DNA from: Paramoeba atlantica
Lineage: Eukaryota > Discosea
NCBI GenBank assembly: GCA_977017575.1
Contig: CDRNVI010000149.1
Location: 62,001 to 126,000, forward strand
Direction: 5' to 3'
DNA length: 64,000 nucleotides
The translations under genes and the position numbers were made by a program. Position 1 is the stretch's first letter. Every line of letters begins with the position of its first letter. Under the pieces are notes generated by a model that searched no databases, was not told the DNA's origin, and saw only the letters and a list, made by a program, of their open reading frames with translations. Positions 10,538 through 22,565 of the stretch are shown in pieces.

Positions 10538-11890
10538 TTAGTCCATCCAAATGATGGTTGTAGCAGTAATTCTCGAAGGTGGTATGTTTTTTTGGGAACA
10601 GCTGTGGATGGATCTCCTACACCAACTGACTAATCCCAAGAATGATTGTAATTCCTTTTGATTAGCTGGTTGTGGAAAGTGTTTTATGGCCTTGACTTTC
10701 TTGTCATTAGCCAAAATTCCATCCTTTGTTGCTGTACATCCAAGTAATGCGAAAGATCTTTGACAAAGCTTCACTTTACTCAGGTTAATTCGCAACTTAT
10801 TTTTCTTAAGTCTTCCCAGTACTTTCTCTACTAGTGATTGAATATGTTCCTCAAAGGTTTTTGAGAAGATAACAATATCATCAACATAATTGATACATAT
10901 ATATATATGTAAACCAGTGAAGTATTGTGTCCATGAAATGCTGCTGTGTTGCCAGAGCATTTGTTAATCCGAATGGCATTGAATTCCGTTCCTACAGCCC
11001 GAATTGTGAAGCAAAAGCCGTTTTTTCTTTGTCCTCCTCTTGGATTGGGATTGACTAAAATACTTCAGTCATATCCAATGTTGAAAAGAATGAGGATTCA
11101 CCCAGGTATGACAACACATCATTAATTTTTTTGGTATTGGATAACTCCATTTCTTAGTCCTTTCATTTAATTAATTCTCTGTAATCCACACAGAATCAGA
11201 CTTTCTCATTTGCTTTTGCCACCAACATGATTGGGCTATCGTATGGTGAATTTGATGGTTGGATGACTCTTCTCTTGGCCATCTCGTTGATATATTTTCC
11301 CTCAATTGTCCGTTTTGCAACATCCTTTGTTCGATAGTTGCGTCTCAAGGGCTCTTGTTTCTTATCCTTGAGTTCAATTCTAAACTCAGTTGCATCTGTG
11401 TGCAATTGGAGCATCACTCGGTATGTCCCACATTTCTTTGTATTTTTCAAAGAGTTTCCAGAGTTGGATTGTTTGATCAAGAGTGAGATCACTGAATATG
11501 AGGCCAGTTTTCTTTGCAAACTCCTCATATTCCTCTGCTGACCTGACCCTCCTTTAACAGGAGGATATTTGCTAAAGAGCATTAAGCACAAAACGCTATT
11601 TCTCCTGAGAATTCCCAATTCCCTTGGTTGCGCATGTGTTTTGCCATTCCATGGCAGTCCTCTTGAGGCTGTAGTTTCTGGAGTGACCAATTTGTCTTTA
11701 TACATTCTTTTGTCTGACTCCTTTTGGTGAAGTTTTTTCGACAATTCTCCGAAATATTCATCAACTGGTCTTTTATCAAGAGGTTTTGCAATGGTTTGTT
11801 CTGCATCCTCTTCTGTAACATTAATGTGTTTTACAACATGTAGACCCTTTTTCAAGCGAGAATGAGGTATTTCCAACATTCATAATCTCA
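10538..11890 (-). pseudogene. Gypsy reverse transcriptase, broken
   Basis: Two main minus-strand frames. The first (11879-11196) ends with a typical RT start: RRNYRTKDVAKRTIEG, then VIQPSNSPYDSPIMLVAKAN. The second (10960-10538) begins at the catalytic motif NYVDDIVIFSKT and continues through ELQSFLGLVSWCRR, the gypsy connection before RNase H. The stretch between them, containing palm motif A and the RQGCP-like part, is in further shifted frames. The enzyme copied element RNA into cDNA; this copy cannot be expressed whole. Confidence 0.8.
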
Positions 11891-12179
11891 ATTCAGGCAG
11901 TGTATATATATTGTCTCACATGATCAAATCTCAGGTGCATCAAGCCTGGCATGACGATTAAACTTGAATTGAGACGTGAGATTCCCTTCACATACCCACC
12001 TGTATCTGGAAGAGCTTTCCCTTTCAGTCTGACCTCAACTGTTGAGATTGATCTAGGATCCAATCTTGTTTGTGTAGTTATTTTTAATTCTCCAATTTCT
12101 CCAGGATTGGGGGTTATTGCTTGTGCATAGGTCCCATTTTGACCTTTTATTACCGGAAATCTGATAATTTCATTGTTTA

Positions 12180-12500
12180 TCAACCATCAAAACTCAATTT
12201 GTCCTTCGTCAAAGTCGAGGACAGCACCGACTTTTGATAAGAATGGGGTTCGGAAGATAACATCTGATGAAAGTTCGTCCAGTACGACAAACCAATGCCT
12301 TTTTCTTCCTCCAGAAATGTCAATTTCCGGGAGAACTTCCTCAGGTTGGCAGTAACTGATAATTTGTCAGCCAATGAAATGCAATTGCCTTTGTAAGGTC
12401 TTTGGAGTTTCGGGGTTGCTTTGTTCAAAAATGTTTTTGACACAACGTCTATTCCACAAAGCCCCAGAATCACAGAGTGCTTGTGTAGTAATTTCCAGCA
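12180..12500 (-). pseudogene. Retroviral-type aspartic protease remnant
   Basis: On the minus strand CDSGALWNRR at about 12470-12440 matches the active-site turn D(S/T)G of retrotransposon proteases, at the expected place between zinc knuckle and RT. The frame breaks soon after. The flanking 11893-12183 frame may be its C-terminal part. Confidence 0.5.
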
Positions 12501-12689
12501 AGGTATGTTGAATAGTTTGTCTTTTATTTGGCATATTTTAGGACACTCAAGTCTCTTACTAGGTCACCAATATGGACTGTGAAACCTTCTTCAGTCATCT
12601 TGACCATTATCTTGTGATCCTTCTTTATGAGTAAATTCCTTTCTCCTCGCAAAAAAAATTGACAAACCACCCATCTCTTTTCTCCCGTC

Positions 12690-13252
12690 TCATTTCAACC
12701 AGAATGAAACAGGACTTTGAAGAATGTCCTTCTCCACAAAGAAAACAGGTTTGGGGTCGGTCTCCTTTGGCCCTCCTTCCCTTGTCTCTCTATACTCATC
12801 TGGTTCTTCTGACAGACACTTTGTTTAGGCTCCGAGGACCAGCCACAGCCTGAGCAAACTCAACTTGTGCCAGAAAAGTTTGAACTAACTCGTTCCATTT
12901 TTCCAGCTGTTCCTCACGAGTTCGTCCCATTTGTTTTGAAAGATCGGATTTTCAAAATTTTCTCCCAAAATCTCGCATTGCCTCCTTGACATCTATCGCC
13001 TCCCTCCAAGGGAGTCTTCTTCTTCGTCTTGAGGTACAAATGAAGGTATTCAGAAGTAATTACTCGAAATTGGTCATCCGTCAGTTTCTCATCAGGTACT
13101 CGAAAAAGATCAAAGCGTTGTTGGTCTGTCAGGATAACCTTCTCCTTACCAAATCCCTCATTCAATGACCGCAATAGATTCAAAGGAATCGCTTCCGTTT
13201 GTCCCATCAATGAGCTCCATGATCTTCGTGAGATCGAGTTCTTCTTCCATTG
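12690..13252 (-). pseudogene. Gypsy Gag with zinc knuckle, broken
   Basis: A minus-strand start (MEEELDLTKIMELI, from about 13252) follows the LTR and primer-binding-like site. A 98-codon frame to 12914 and a shifted frame (GRTREEQLEKWNELVQ) continue it. CFLCGEGHSSKSC at about 12742-12704 is a CCHC zinc knuckle with three instead of the usual four residues between the second Cys and the His. In-frame stops and shifts interrupt it. Gag forms the particle and binds element RNA. Confidence 0.7.
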
Positions 13253-13275
13253 AGTCCGAATCGAATGATCGCCAA

Positions 13276-13416
13276 TGTAAATTGGATTTTATTCCAGGTT
13301 CAAGAGAGTTCAAGAGTGTACAATTGAAAGTTGTCAATTGAAGTTTTGGGAAATCGCAGAAGAAAGTGGTTTGGAGAAGTGAAGGAGTGAGGAGAAGGAG
13401 CCCTTAGTTGTCGACA
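13276..13416 (-). repeat. 5' LTR of the gypsy element
   Basis: 141 bp that read TGTCGACAAC...TTTACA on the minus strand, with the canonical TG..CA ends, followed by TTGGCGATC as a possible primer-binding site. It pairs with the diverged copy at 9975-10110. Confidence 0.75.
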
Positions 13417-13819
13417 ATGCCAAAAAGAAAAGAAAAGAAAAAGAAGAAGAAGGGAGAAAGAAAGAAGAGAAAAAGAGAGAGAAAAAGAAAGAGAGAAAAA
13501 GAAAGAGAAAAATAGAGTGCAAACATGCCCAAAGTTGCGCAGGTAGCGCCATGACAAAGACTTTTTTGTTCTTTTTTGTTCTTTTGTTTTGGGATTGAAT
13601 CGTCCTGACCCTTCAAAATTGCTCGAAAAAATTGTTGCGCAACTCTGATTAAGGCAGGTATTTCTTTCAATCCCCAAAATTCTTTTGGATTTTGAATTCA
13701 AAGACCCTCTTCTAGAAACTGATCTTTTTTTTTTTTGAAAAAAAGACTCATGGAATCCATAAAGAAGCGATTCTTGAAAGTAGTGCAGGCTGAGTGTGAT
13801 TATTGTTGAGGACCAAACC

Positions 13820-16080
13820 ACAAAGCGATGACTCATGCTGGACCATTCATTGCTGTTCCTTCCTTGTTTGAGGAGAAATGGCAAAAACAATTAGAAAAGG
13901 CTTTAGACCGAAAAATTATTGGAGAGAAGGACTGACCTCCTGGAACCAGCGATTGAAACACAGAAAATTGCGAATTGCTGTTGAACATTTTGTTTTGGAT
14001 GAAAATGATTGTTTTTCTTTATTGGCCCCCAAATTTCTTTGATAAAGTTGGGCAATCTGCTTATGGAAGTGGTGGGGAATTTTCTGGTGGTTTACGAAAT
14101 GGTCACGATTGAAACAAGGAAAGCCAACCTGCTTGTGGTTATTTTATTCGCCACCCACCACACATCAAAGCATTGGATGACCTTGATCTTTTTGTTGATA
14201 AAGCTCGCCATTTGATTGATCCTGAGGAAATTTCATTTCGTGACCTCCTTACTCTTGCAAAGAAGACTGAGGAGGAGGAGGAGAACAATGAAAAAGGAAA
14301 AGGAAAGAAGAATCCAACGGATTTGTCGTGAAGGCAGCATCCAATCAAAATTAGAAGCACTACTGCGAGTCCAAGAACTAAGAATCCCCAACTCTTCTCT
14401 CATGATGGAAGTTCATCACGAGGACGAAATCTTCTTTCTGTTGGTATCCAGGGCGAAAGTGGGCGTGTTAATTTGGGTATTCGAGAAACAGTTGATCATG
14501 ATGCCCCATCAATTGCAAAGGATATTTTTTCTCTTTTTAAATGATCTACAAAATCTGGCAAAGAAATTCCCTGAAACCTTCTTCCAACCCAGTGGCAGTT
14601 GGAGAATTGAGTCAAATGGCTGGAAAAGTCCTTCAGACTTTTGGTTGCCGTGCCCATAAATGCGATCTCGTTGAAGAAGCTTTTCGAAAGACCCTAATCA
14701 AAAACCTGTCTTCTCGAGTTGAACAGGTTGTTGATGATGGTAGTCTCGATTGTGGCGGTGGATCTGACTTATCGATGAAGGCTCCAACAGGAGTGAAAAA
14801 TATTCACTCTTCTTCACACTTCCTGTATCAACTTGGAAAACTTGCACTGACTTCATTAAACAAGTGTGGGCATTCCGAAAAATTTCGGGTCTGGGCAGCA
14901 CAACATGATCTTGTCCACCACCTCACACCTCTCCACTCAAATCGGTTTTTAGTTTATTCATACAACAGTTTGGCCTGTTATCAAGACTTGCACCATTATG
15001 AAATGTTTGTGCGGAGTTGTTTGCCCTCTTCCACTTGGCCCATCTAAATTTCTTCTCATGAGCCTATCCTCACCCACGATGCGAAAACTGAACTTTGTCT
15101 TCTTGCTCTCTTCCATTTCTTCTTTTCTGGACCAATAACCCACACTCTCTCAACTCTTACTCTTGGTGAAGCTTCAAGTCTTTGGAAAGCAATCGATACA
15201 ATTTTTTGAAAATTGGTCTGAAATCTCAGAAATCTCAAATTATATGTATAAAGAAGATGAAGAAGAAGAATCCCCCTCCTCACCATCTCTATTTTGGTCT
15301 CCACAGTCCCTCTTGTTGGGAGGTTATGGGAGGAAGTTGGTGCAATAATGGGGAACTGAGGAGAAGAAGAAGAAGAAAAAAAAATCGTGGAATGCCATTG
15401 GAAGTGTTTTGATTGGTGGCAGAGAGTGTGGAGTTAGATTGAGAGGAAGATGACGATGAGCTTTTCCAGAGTTACTTACAAGCTGCTCGTGTTGGAAGTG
15501 AAAAAATTGCAAAAGAGTTTCTTGATGAAGGCCCACTTGCAACTGTCCCAGAGTCCATGGTTGGCCTTCCTGCTGACAATCTTGAACATGAATGATTCTT
15601 TGCCAAATGGAAGCGACAGGATTACCCATGCCAACCATTTCTCCACTTCTTCCTTCTTCTCTTTGAAGGAAAAATCTTATGGAAAGAAAACATGGTTTTG
15701 AGAGAGAGCCTCAGTTGGTATTGAGTGACGAAACAAGATTTGAAATTCGCAAGGTTGCTCAGTCCCTCCCAACTCAAGAACAAATTGACCAAGAGATTGG
15801 AGTGAAAAAGATGAACAAGAAGTGTGACAGAGAGAGAGAGAAGCAGGAGGAGATACAAAAAGGACAATAAGGAAAAGAAAAAGAGGTGATTAAAATTGGA
15901 CCAAGAGTTGGAAAACTTGGAGTTGATTGAGAATACAGGGGACTTGGAAAGTATGACCTCGAGTCAGCTCCGACTTCAATTGGCTCTTCACAAAAAAGAC
16001 TCAAACCAACCCTCAAAATCCCTCTTGAGTGGGACTAAAAAGTCAAGAGACTGAATCGATTGCAAACTATTTTGAAAGAA
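13820..16080 (+). pseudogene. Unidentified decayed coding region
   Basis: Consecutive plus-strand frames look like protein: FEEKWQKQLEKALDRK (about 13860), HIKALDDLDLFVDKARHLI (about 14163), a 168-codon frame at 14541-15047 with AGKVLQTFGCRAHKCDLVEE, and ELFQSYLQAARVGSEKIAKE (about 15449). Frame changes, several TGAs and other stops separate them. Reading the TGAs as former CGA (Arg) gives smooth sequence, for example at GHD-stop-NKESQ and TDLS-stop-RQHP. It starts about 400 bp beyond the gypsy 5' LTR but in the opposite orientation. I recognise no domain. An ORF1/Gag of another element or a dead host gene are both possible. Confidence 0.45.
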
Positions 16081-16908
16081 AACCAATAAATTGAAAATTT
16101 CCAATAAATTGATTTTCTGCCACCAACACAATCATCAATCTGTTTCTTGTGTAACAGCCACAAAATTGCCAAGATTTCAAGTTTGGTTCAAAATTGCACC
16201 ATTTGGTCAAACAAACTCTCCTCTCTTGAAACAATTGTCAATTCCATTATTGGAATGTCTTCTCTCCTCTTTCTTAATTTCTCAATTTTTCTTCTTTTGG
16301 ACCTCAAAAACAAGATCGACAAACACACACAAAAAGCCCGGCGGTCTAAGAAAAAGAAAGAAGAAAGAAGAGAAAAAGAGAAAGAAGAGGAAAAAACACT
16401 GAAGAGGAAGAAACAACGCAAGGGAAGGAAGGAGAGAGAGGAGAGAAGAGGAGAGAGAAGGCCAGAAAGAGGCGCTAAATCTTTTGGCAGATTTGCCCTA
16501 AATCCCTTCAGATAGCGGCTAAAGTTGGACCACGAAAGATGGTTTGAATCATTTAGAGAGCTATCTCGAGATCACTCTAAGGGCCAGAATTTTTTTTTTT
16601 TTTTTTTTGTCAAAAGAGAGACCGTTTGCTTTGTTGGTTTGTTGGGGGTGCGTTTGGGGATTGGAACAAGAATTGGAAGAGATCCGAATTGTGACAAGAG
16701 GAGGTAAGTTTTTTGGGAGTCGACCAAGTTCTGAACTCACACCTCCCTCCTTTTTCGAACATCTGAAGGAAAAAGTTCTCCCCAAGTCGTTTTCACACAT
16801 ATTGTGAAAAAACTTCTCTCAAATCAGAAACAAAACTTTTTGGCCCACCGAAGCTCATCAATCATCGAATAAAAAAAAAAGCAGAAATGGCGAGTGGACC
16901 AATTTTTT

Positions 16909-17393
16909 TCAATTTATTTTCTTTCCTCTCCTGCAATATAATTTTGTATGCAAAAAAGTCCATACCGAGCCAAAAATTGATTTGCCAGAAATTTGGGAGA
17001 GAAACCAGCCAAGTCCATACCCTTCCAATATGCAGCAATTATCGGGCCCTGGAAGAGGAGAGAAAGAGAGAGAGAGAGGAGAGCGATGGAATTCAAAAAA
17101 AAACCAAATTGATCGTTTTTTGTGTTTGGTTTCTCGACGGAGGGACACCATAATAATAATTATTTTTCTCAGCAGTTTTCTCCTCAAAAATACCAAAAAA
17201 GGGGGGGGACACCGTATTCATGTCCCCAAAAACAAACGAAACGGAACCGTGGTTTTCCTTCTTGTGGCTGTGCGATGCGATGGGTTGTATGGTTTTCTCC
17301 CATCAGGGACTTGGTGGGGGGGGGGGCGAGTGGTGGTGGTGGTGGTGGGTGGTTCACCATACATTGTGTGATTGAGTGCGCCACCTCTATCAT
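16909..17393 (-). CDS. Possible two-exon small gene, product unknown
   Basis: The minus-strand ATG at 17393 opens a frame with a proline run (NHPPPPPPLAPPP) up to a donor near 17216 (GAATACG, then gtgtcc). A strong acceptor (pyrimidine run, cag) at about 17054 continues to a stop at 16909, reading HEYGPDNCCILEG near the join. AATAAA overlaps the end. There is no domain match. The alternative frame after the acceptor (GPIIAAYWKGMDLAGFSPKF) is also open, so the reading is uncertain. Confidence 0.25.
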
Positions 17394-17449
17394 ATGAAGA
17401 AAGTGAATTCACTCGAAATAACTATATTACCGCTGCTCTTCTACTGAGG

Positions 17450-18960
17450 ACAAGAGATCTCTCTCCTCTCTCTTCTTCTTCTTTTCTTCCTTCTTTCTTT
17501 CTTTGTTCTCTTTCTTCTCCTTCTTTTCTTCCTTCTTTTCTTCCTTCTTTAATCCGACAAAATCATTTGGGATTGATATTGTTTGGAGCTGCTGTCATCT
17601 TCCCAACACTCACCGAGCACAACAACACACACAAGCGCGCACATTACACACCAGGTTTCCCTTCTTTTCCTTCTTTTCCTTCTTTTTTTTTTTTTTCTTT
17701 CCCCCATTTTTTCTCTTTTTCTTCTTTTCAGTCTTTTTTCTTCTTTTTCTCTTTTTTTTTTTCCCTCCCCCTCCTTTCCTCTTCTTCCCTCCTTTCCTCC
17801 TCTTTTTTCTTCTTTCCACTTTCTTCTTGATTTTTTTTTGCTTTTACTTTTACTTTTTCTTCTTTTTAAAAAACCTTTAAAATACAAACCTTGAGTACCG
17901 ATACTTTTTTCTCGTCAAAATCCCCCCCTCCCATAAAAACAACCATCTTATAATTTGTTAGTTTTTTTTTCACCCCTTAGAACCAACAACAAAAAACTGA
18001 ATAAAAAAAGAAAACGCTTTCTTGTCTCACAAAAGACCACCAGAAAAAAAAAACCAAAAAAAGAAAAGTGATCAAAGTTGTCAGTATCGAAAACGCGAGA
18101 TTTAGTTTTGTTTTTCTTCGAAAATCAAAAGAAAGAGGGAATCCTCTTTTTTTTTGTTGTTCTCCAAAAAAAAACTATTATGGAATAGAAGAAAATAATA
18201 AACTGCGTCGTGCGCAAGAAAAGCGAAACACAGCGCGGTTGACTTGTGCCGCCGGCAGTTCTTCTCGCACCACCACGGCAATTCTCTTTTATCACGCGAA
18301 TAAATCAAATGATTGGATCAGCGAAAACTTCTTTTTTCTTTTTCTTTGGGGGGCGAGTGGAGAGCAAAGATGGAGAAAAGGGGTGGGTTCATGAGAGGAG
18401 TGAAAGAAAAGCAAAAGTGAAAAAAGAAAACAAAGAAAGATTTATTTTTGAACAAAACCCACCAATCTGGCAAGTGATGAGGAAAATATGCTCGAGCTTT
18501 CGATTGCACCCGCACTTCGAGAAAATGTCCTTCTCGCACCCAGGAAACTGGCACCGAAAGTTACACTCAATCGACTCTTTTGGGGCCACATGCTTCAAAC
18601 GATCATCTCTTCTTCCTCGTTTCATTCTTTCTTCACTGGAAAATCAAAAAGGAACAGCTGGCCAAGCTGCTCTCTGTTCTGAAGGCAAATTTTTTTCAAC
18701 GAAAAAACTCTTTCACAGTTTTATTTAAATAAAATACAGTGCCGTGAAAGACTTTCCTCTCTCTTTTCAAGTGCCGATTCTCATTTTCCATGAAAAATTT
18801 TTGCTTCCCCTCTTTCGCTTCCCAAACTCCCTTGCCTCATCTTTTTTTTTTAAAGAAAGGTAAATACTTTTTCCTCCACAATCTTTTTTTAATTTTCTTT
18901 TTTTTTTCTTCTTTTCTTAAAAAATTGTCCGTTTTTTTTTTTTTTTTTTTTTAATTTTCA
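17450..18960. other. Upstream spacer of kinase gene 2
   Basis: 17450-17880 is pyrimidine-rich. 17880-18170 shares short blocks with the spacer of kinase gene 1. 18180-18720 is less biased and holds open frames on both strands (for example minus-strand CQFPGCEKDIFSKCGC), but nothing I can assign. 18840-18960 is T-rich. Confidence 0.45.
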
Positions 18961-18968
18961 AATTATTG

Positions 18969-18992
18969 TACCGTTACTTTTACTTTTCAAAA
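18969..18992 (+). promoter_or_regulatory. Shared upstream element of kinase gene 2
   Basis: TACCGTTACTTT, then TTTTCAAAA, about 122 bp before the start codon. Counterpart of 6151-6177. Confidence 0.5.
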
Positions 18993-19091
18993 CCCGTGCG
19001 TGACCCTCTTCTCTCTTTTTTTCTTCTTTGTCTCATTCTCAAATTTCTTCAGTTGAACCACAAGATACACCAATTTTTTCGAATTGAAATA

Positions 19092-21161
19092 ATGGACGAC
19101 AACAGCAAGGAGGGCGGCGACTCTTTCAAGTTTTTTATTAATGGTGATGCCCAAACAACAACACCCCAAGTCTCGTGATATTCCCTTTCCCCAATTTTCC
19201 TTTTCTTCTTTCTTTTCATTACACTGACAATCAACCCCCCTCTCCTCTTCTTTTCCTTTTTCTTTCCTCCTGTGCGCAGTTGCTTTTACAAACCACCAAA
19301 GTTTCGTCTGGAACTGGGAAGAGAAAGCTTAAAAAAATAATTTTCAGGGGTTATTTTAACAAAAAATCCTTTTACTTAAAAGGGTTTGAAGAGGTTTTTC
19401 TTTCTCCTTCCTCTCCTTCTCAAAACCAAATATTATTGACTAAAAATATTAATTCAATTTTTTTTTTGCTAGCCTGGATATTCTGAGGAACACAGTATCC
19501 TCTTAAGACTCGATGGAGAATATTGTATTAAGGTTAAATATTAATACCTCTTCCCCCCTTTCACAATTCCTCTTTTCTTTTTTTCTTTCTCTCTCAAAAT
19601 GATGTATTGATATTTTTTTTTTGGCAGCCCCTTCAATATGTTTTAGAGTTTAATTATAAAGGAAGAGATTTCAAGGGATTCCTCCTTCCTGATGAAGGAC
19701 CCGATTTATTTCATTATCTTGAAACCCCCCGCTCCATTGTAATTTTTTTTCTCTTTTCTCTTTCTCTTTCTTGTTTGAATTTTAATTAATTATTTTGTTC
19801 TTCCGCTTTTTTTTCTTTTAGATTGAAAGAAAATCATTTGTAATCTCGCTTTTAAATGCCCTTCTCTTTTTAAAAGTAAGTGTTTTAATTTTCTCTCTTT
19901 CTCTCTCTCTCTCTCTGTGCCAAACATATCATCCCACACAACCACATTAATATATTTTATTTTATTTTCTGCCAGAAAAATCGACTCCTGCATCGAGACA
20001 TTAAACCACAAAACATGATTGTGTGGAAATTCGGTTTTTTTTCTTTTCATTTTTTCTCATTATATATTTTTTAAGGAGTCTTTTTTTCTTTCTCCTTTCC
20101 TGTGGTTTTCTCTTAATTTCTTTTTGTCTTTTTTTTATTTTTAGGGGCATTGAAGTTGATTGATTTTGAATTTTCCAAAACATTCAATCCAAAAAAGACA
20201 AGAGCCCGGGCCAATACTGATTTGGGTTCTTGTTTTTTTAAAGCCCCAGAAATTGGGCTTAAAAAAGGCTATTCATATGCTATTGACCTGTACAGGTTTT
20301 TTTTTTTTTAATAAATTCTATTCTTGATAAGTTTTCTTTTAAACCATTCACCAACATTAAAATAATAGTTCAGGTCGAACAATTTCTTTCATATTTGCGA
20401 AGAATTGGGAACACTTTACAAGTGTTTGTGTAGAAGAGGACACTTTGAATATCCCTCAAGGTTTTTTTTCTTTCTTGGTATATTCATTCTCTCTCTCCCT
20501 CTCTCTCTTCTTCCTTTGTCTTTCTTTTTTTTCTCTCTTCTCTTCTTTTTTTTTGAACTTTTTTTTCTCCACAGAATTTCAGGACCTCATCGATAATATG
20601 ACGGTTGAGGAACCCTTGAGAAGAAAAGCAATCGAGGAAATCTTTCAAATCTTCGCTCTCACAATCCTTTCAGTGCTTGTTGAGGTGTCTGAAGTTTGTA
20701 GGCCATCCTTCTCTTCCATTGTTGCATCTTCAACCACCCCCTCCTCCTCTTCTTCCCTTTCTTCTTCTTCTTCTTCTTCTTCTTCTTCTTCTTCTTCTTC
20801 TTCTTCCTCTTCTCAAGAAAGAACAAGTTTTCTTTCCTTTCCTTTTTTTCTCATTTTCTTTACCAAAAAAATAATTCCTCTTTCATACAACACAGGAACA
20901 TTTGATGAGAAAGTCAAACTCATGTACCAAAAAATGGAGAATAAGCCCACCATTAATTTTCCTCAGTTGAACAACCAATTGAAGTTTGGTTTGATTTTCT
21001 CCTTCTTTTTAGAAATTTTATCTTTCATTTTCTTTTCTTTTTTTCTTTTTTTTTCTTTTTTTTTGTCTCTGATTGAAAAGAAAAATTTTCCTCTATTTTT
21101 TCAAGGCCGGGATTACAAGAAAGGAAAAGTTCTCTATGCGAAAAGAAAAGCGATGAAGTAA
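19092..21161 (+). CDS. Atypical protein kinase 2 (DFE motif), eleven exons
   Basis: Proposed exons: 19092-19169, 19280-19393, 19473-19532, 19628-19738, 19822-19875, 19976-20033, 20145-20294, 20369-20460, 20575-20826, 20896-20998 and 21106-21161. They give 375 residues with consistent GT..AG borders. Motifs in order: SFYLKGFEE (candidate ATP lysine), FLLPDEGPDL, HRDIKPQNM, LIDFEFSK (DFE for DFG), CFFKAPEIG and DLYSSGRT. A poly-Ser stretch and a basic tail ending KRKAMK follow. Like its paralogue it lacks a clear glycine loop, so activity is uncertain. Compared with kinase 1 it has an extra intron in the N-lobe and one more near the end; others fall at matching positions. Poly(A) signal at 21201-21206. 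Confidence 0.85.
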
Positions 21162-21200
21162 AGAACCAATTCATTTGTGTTTTTTGTTGTGTTGTTGTTG

Positions 21201-21206
21201 AATAAA
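21201..21206 (+). terminator. Poly(A) signal of kinase gene 2
   Basis: AATAAA 40 bp after the stop codon. Confidence 0.6.
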
Positions 21207-21479
21207 GAACTTTTTCTTCTTAAAAAAGAGCCTTTTTCCTAAAAGGAATCGAGGGGAGTCGTGGTGGAAATGATTGGCCTACAGGCTTCTCTATAAAGAG
21301 AAGTAGAGGGAAAAGAAGATGATTCGAAAAAAAGGGGAGTGAAACAGAAAATTAAGGACCAAGGTATTGGCAAAAGGCTAGCTCTTCGTAACAAAATAAA
21401 GAACAAAGAACACAACAAATAAAATAAAAATGGACAAATTTTTAAATATGAATTTTCAAGTTTTCAGTTTGTGTCAAAT

Positions 21480-22117
21480 TGAAAATGAGCTCTTATGGAA
21501 ATCATAGTGCAAAATCAACCAACAAACAGATTGAGATGTTAAAGACTCAATAAACACTGCAGAATATGATCTCCTGAACAAGGCTCTCACCACAGGTTTT
21601 GGATCAACAGAAAAAAAGACCGCATATGATGTCCACCTCGAACCCTTCCAACAAACATTTGTGTTGTAATCCATGAGAGTGCTGCCTCCCTTTCTGCCAT
21701 GAATGCGTCTTCCTTCCCCATCTGCACTTAGAGCACCAATCGGCATCAAAATTTGCCAGTGAATTCCGAGGGGTTTTTACACCTTCGAGAGAGATCAACT
21801 GTTCCTCCAATATCATGTGGAGATGGGAGAGCACAAATTCGTGAGCGAATGGCTTGGTCTGAGTGCTGAAGAGGTGAATGTTGCATATATATATATATAA
21901 TATACACAAAGGAAATTGTATCCCTTTCAGAAATGAGTTCATGAGGAGAAAGATAAATCTCCTTCAGATCATCACACAGTGTCAATTGTGAAAAGGGGAA
22001 TAAGAAAAGGTGAATGGGGGTGGTAATTGGATGGGAAGGAAACTCATTCTTCTTTCTTCTTTGTCTTTTGGGATAACGGGGGTTAGTGGAACTTTTGGTA
22101 GAACTGGACGAAGACAT
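21480..22117 (-). CDS. Possible small gene, product unknown
   Basis: The minus-strand ATG at 22117 opens a frame starting MSSSSSTKSSTNPRYPKRQR and running 123 codons. A possible intron around the AT-repeat at 21885-21908 would join it to a frame with EEQLISLEGVKTPRNSLAN or to one with PIGALSADGEGRRIHGRKGG. The two downstream frames overlap and cannot both be right. No domain recognised; it may be a broken gene. Confidence 0.3.
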
Positions 22118-22266
22118 CTCTGAGATTGCTCACTTGTTTTGCCAAAGGAACGAAGTGCAAATTGCAAGAAATCAAGAGTGGGACTCGAGAAAAATGAAAG
22201 CGATTCTCGTTCTCCAAATGACCAACCAAAATCTTTTGATGAGACAACTTCAGAACCAAATGAAGT

Positions 22267-22565
22267 GTACGAAAAAAAGAGAAGGAAACCTGTGTTTTTT
22301 GTTGATAACATGTACGTTCGCTTCACGAATCACTTTTTGAATTTGTGTCCAAAGGTCGTCCACCAGAAGTGAAAAAAAAGAGAAAAGGAAACTTGTGTTT
22401 TTTTCTTTTCCCCTTTCGGTGAAAAGAAAAAAAGCTTGACATCTCATCCTTTTGTTGACAACATCGATCAAACAACGTGTTCGCTTCGCGAATCACTTTT
22501 TGAATTTGCGTCCGAAGGTCCATACCAAAAGTGAAAAATAGAGAAAAGAAAACCTGTGTTTTTTC
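22267..22565. repeat. Irregular tandem repeat, about 2.5 units of 100-160 bp
   Basis: Units share cctgtgttttttgt/ctttc, gttcgcttcgcgaatcac and tttttgaatttg. The middle unit carries an extra insert of about 55 bp. It abuts the dispersed repeat at 22566. Confidence 0.7.

Larger units (their letters stand above)
9975..13416 (-). mobile_element. Degenerate Ty3/gypsy LTR retrotransposon
   Basis: Read on the minus strand: LTR (13416-13276), a TTGGCGATC primer-binding-like site directly after it, Gag, zinc knuckle, aspartic protease, reverse transcriptase, the start of RNase H, then the second LTR (about 10110-9975). The order Gag-PR-RT-RNH is that of Ty3/gypsy (Metaviridae-type) elements. Integrase and the rest of RNase H are absent, since only about 100 bp separate the RNase H remnant from the LTR. 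All reading frames are broken and the LTRs are clearly diverged, so this is an old, immobile copy. Confidence 0.8.
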
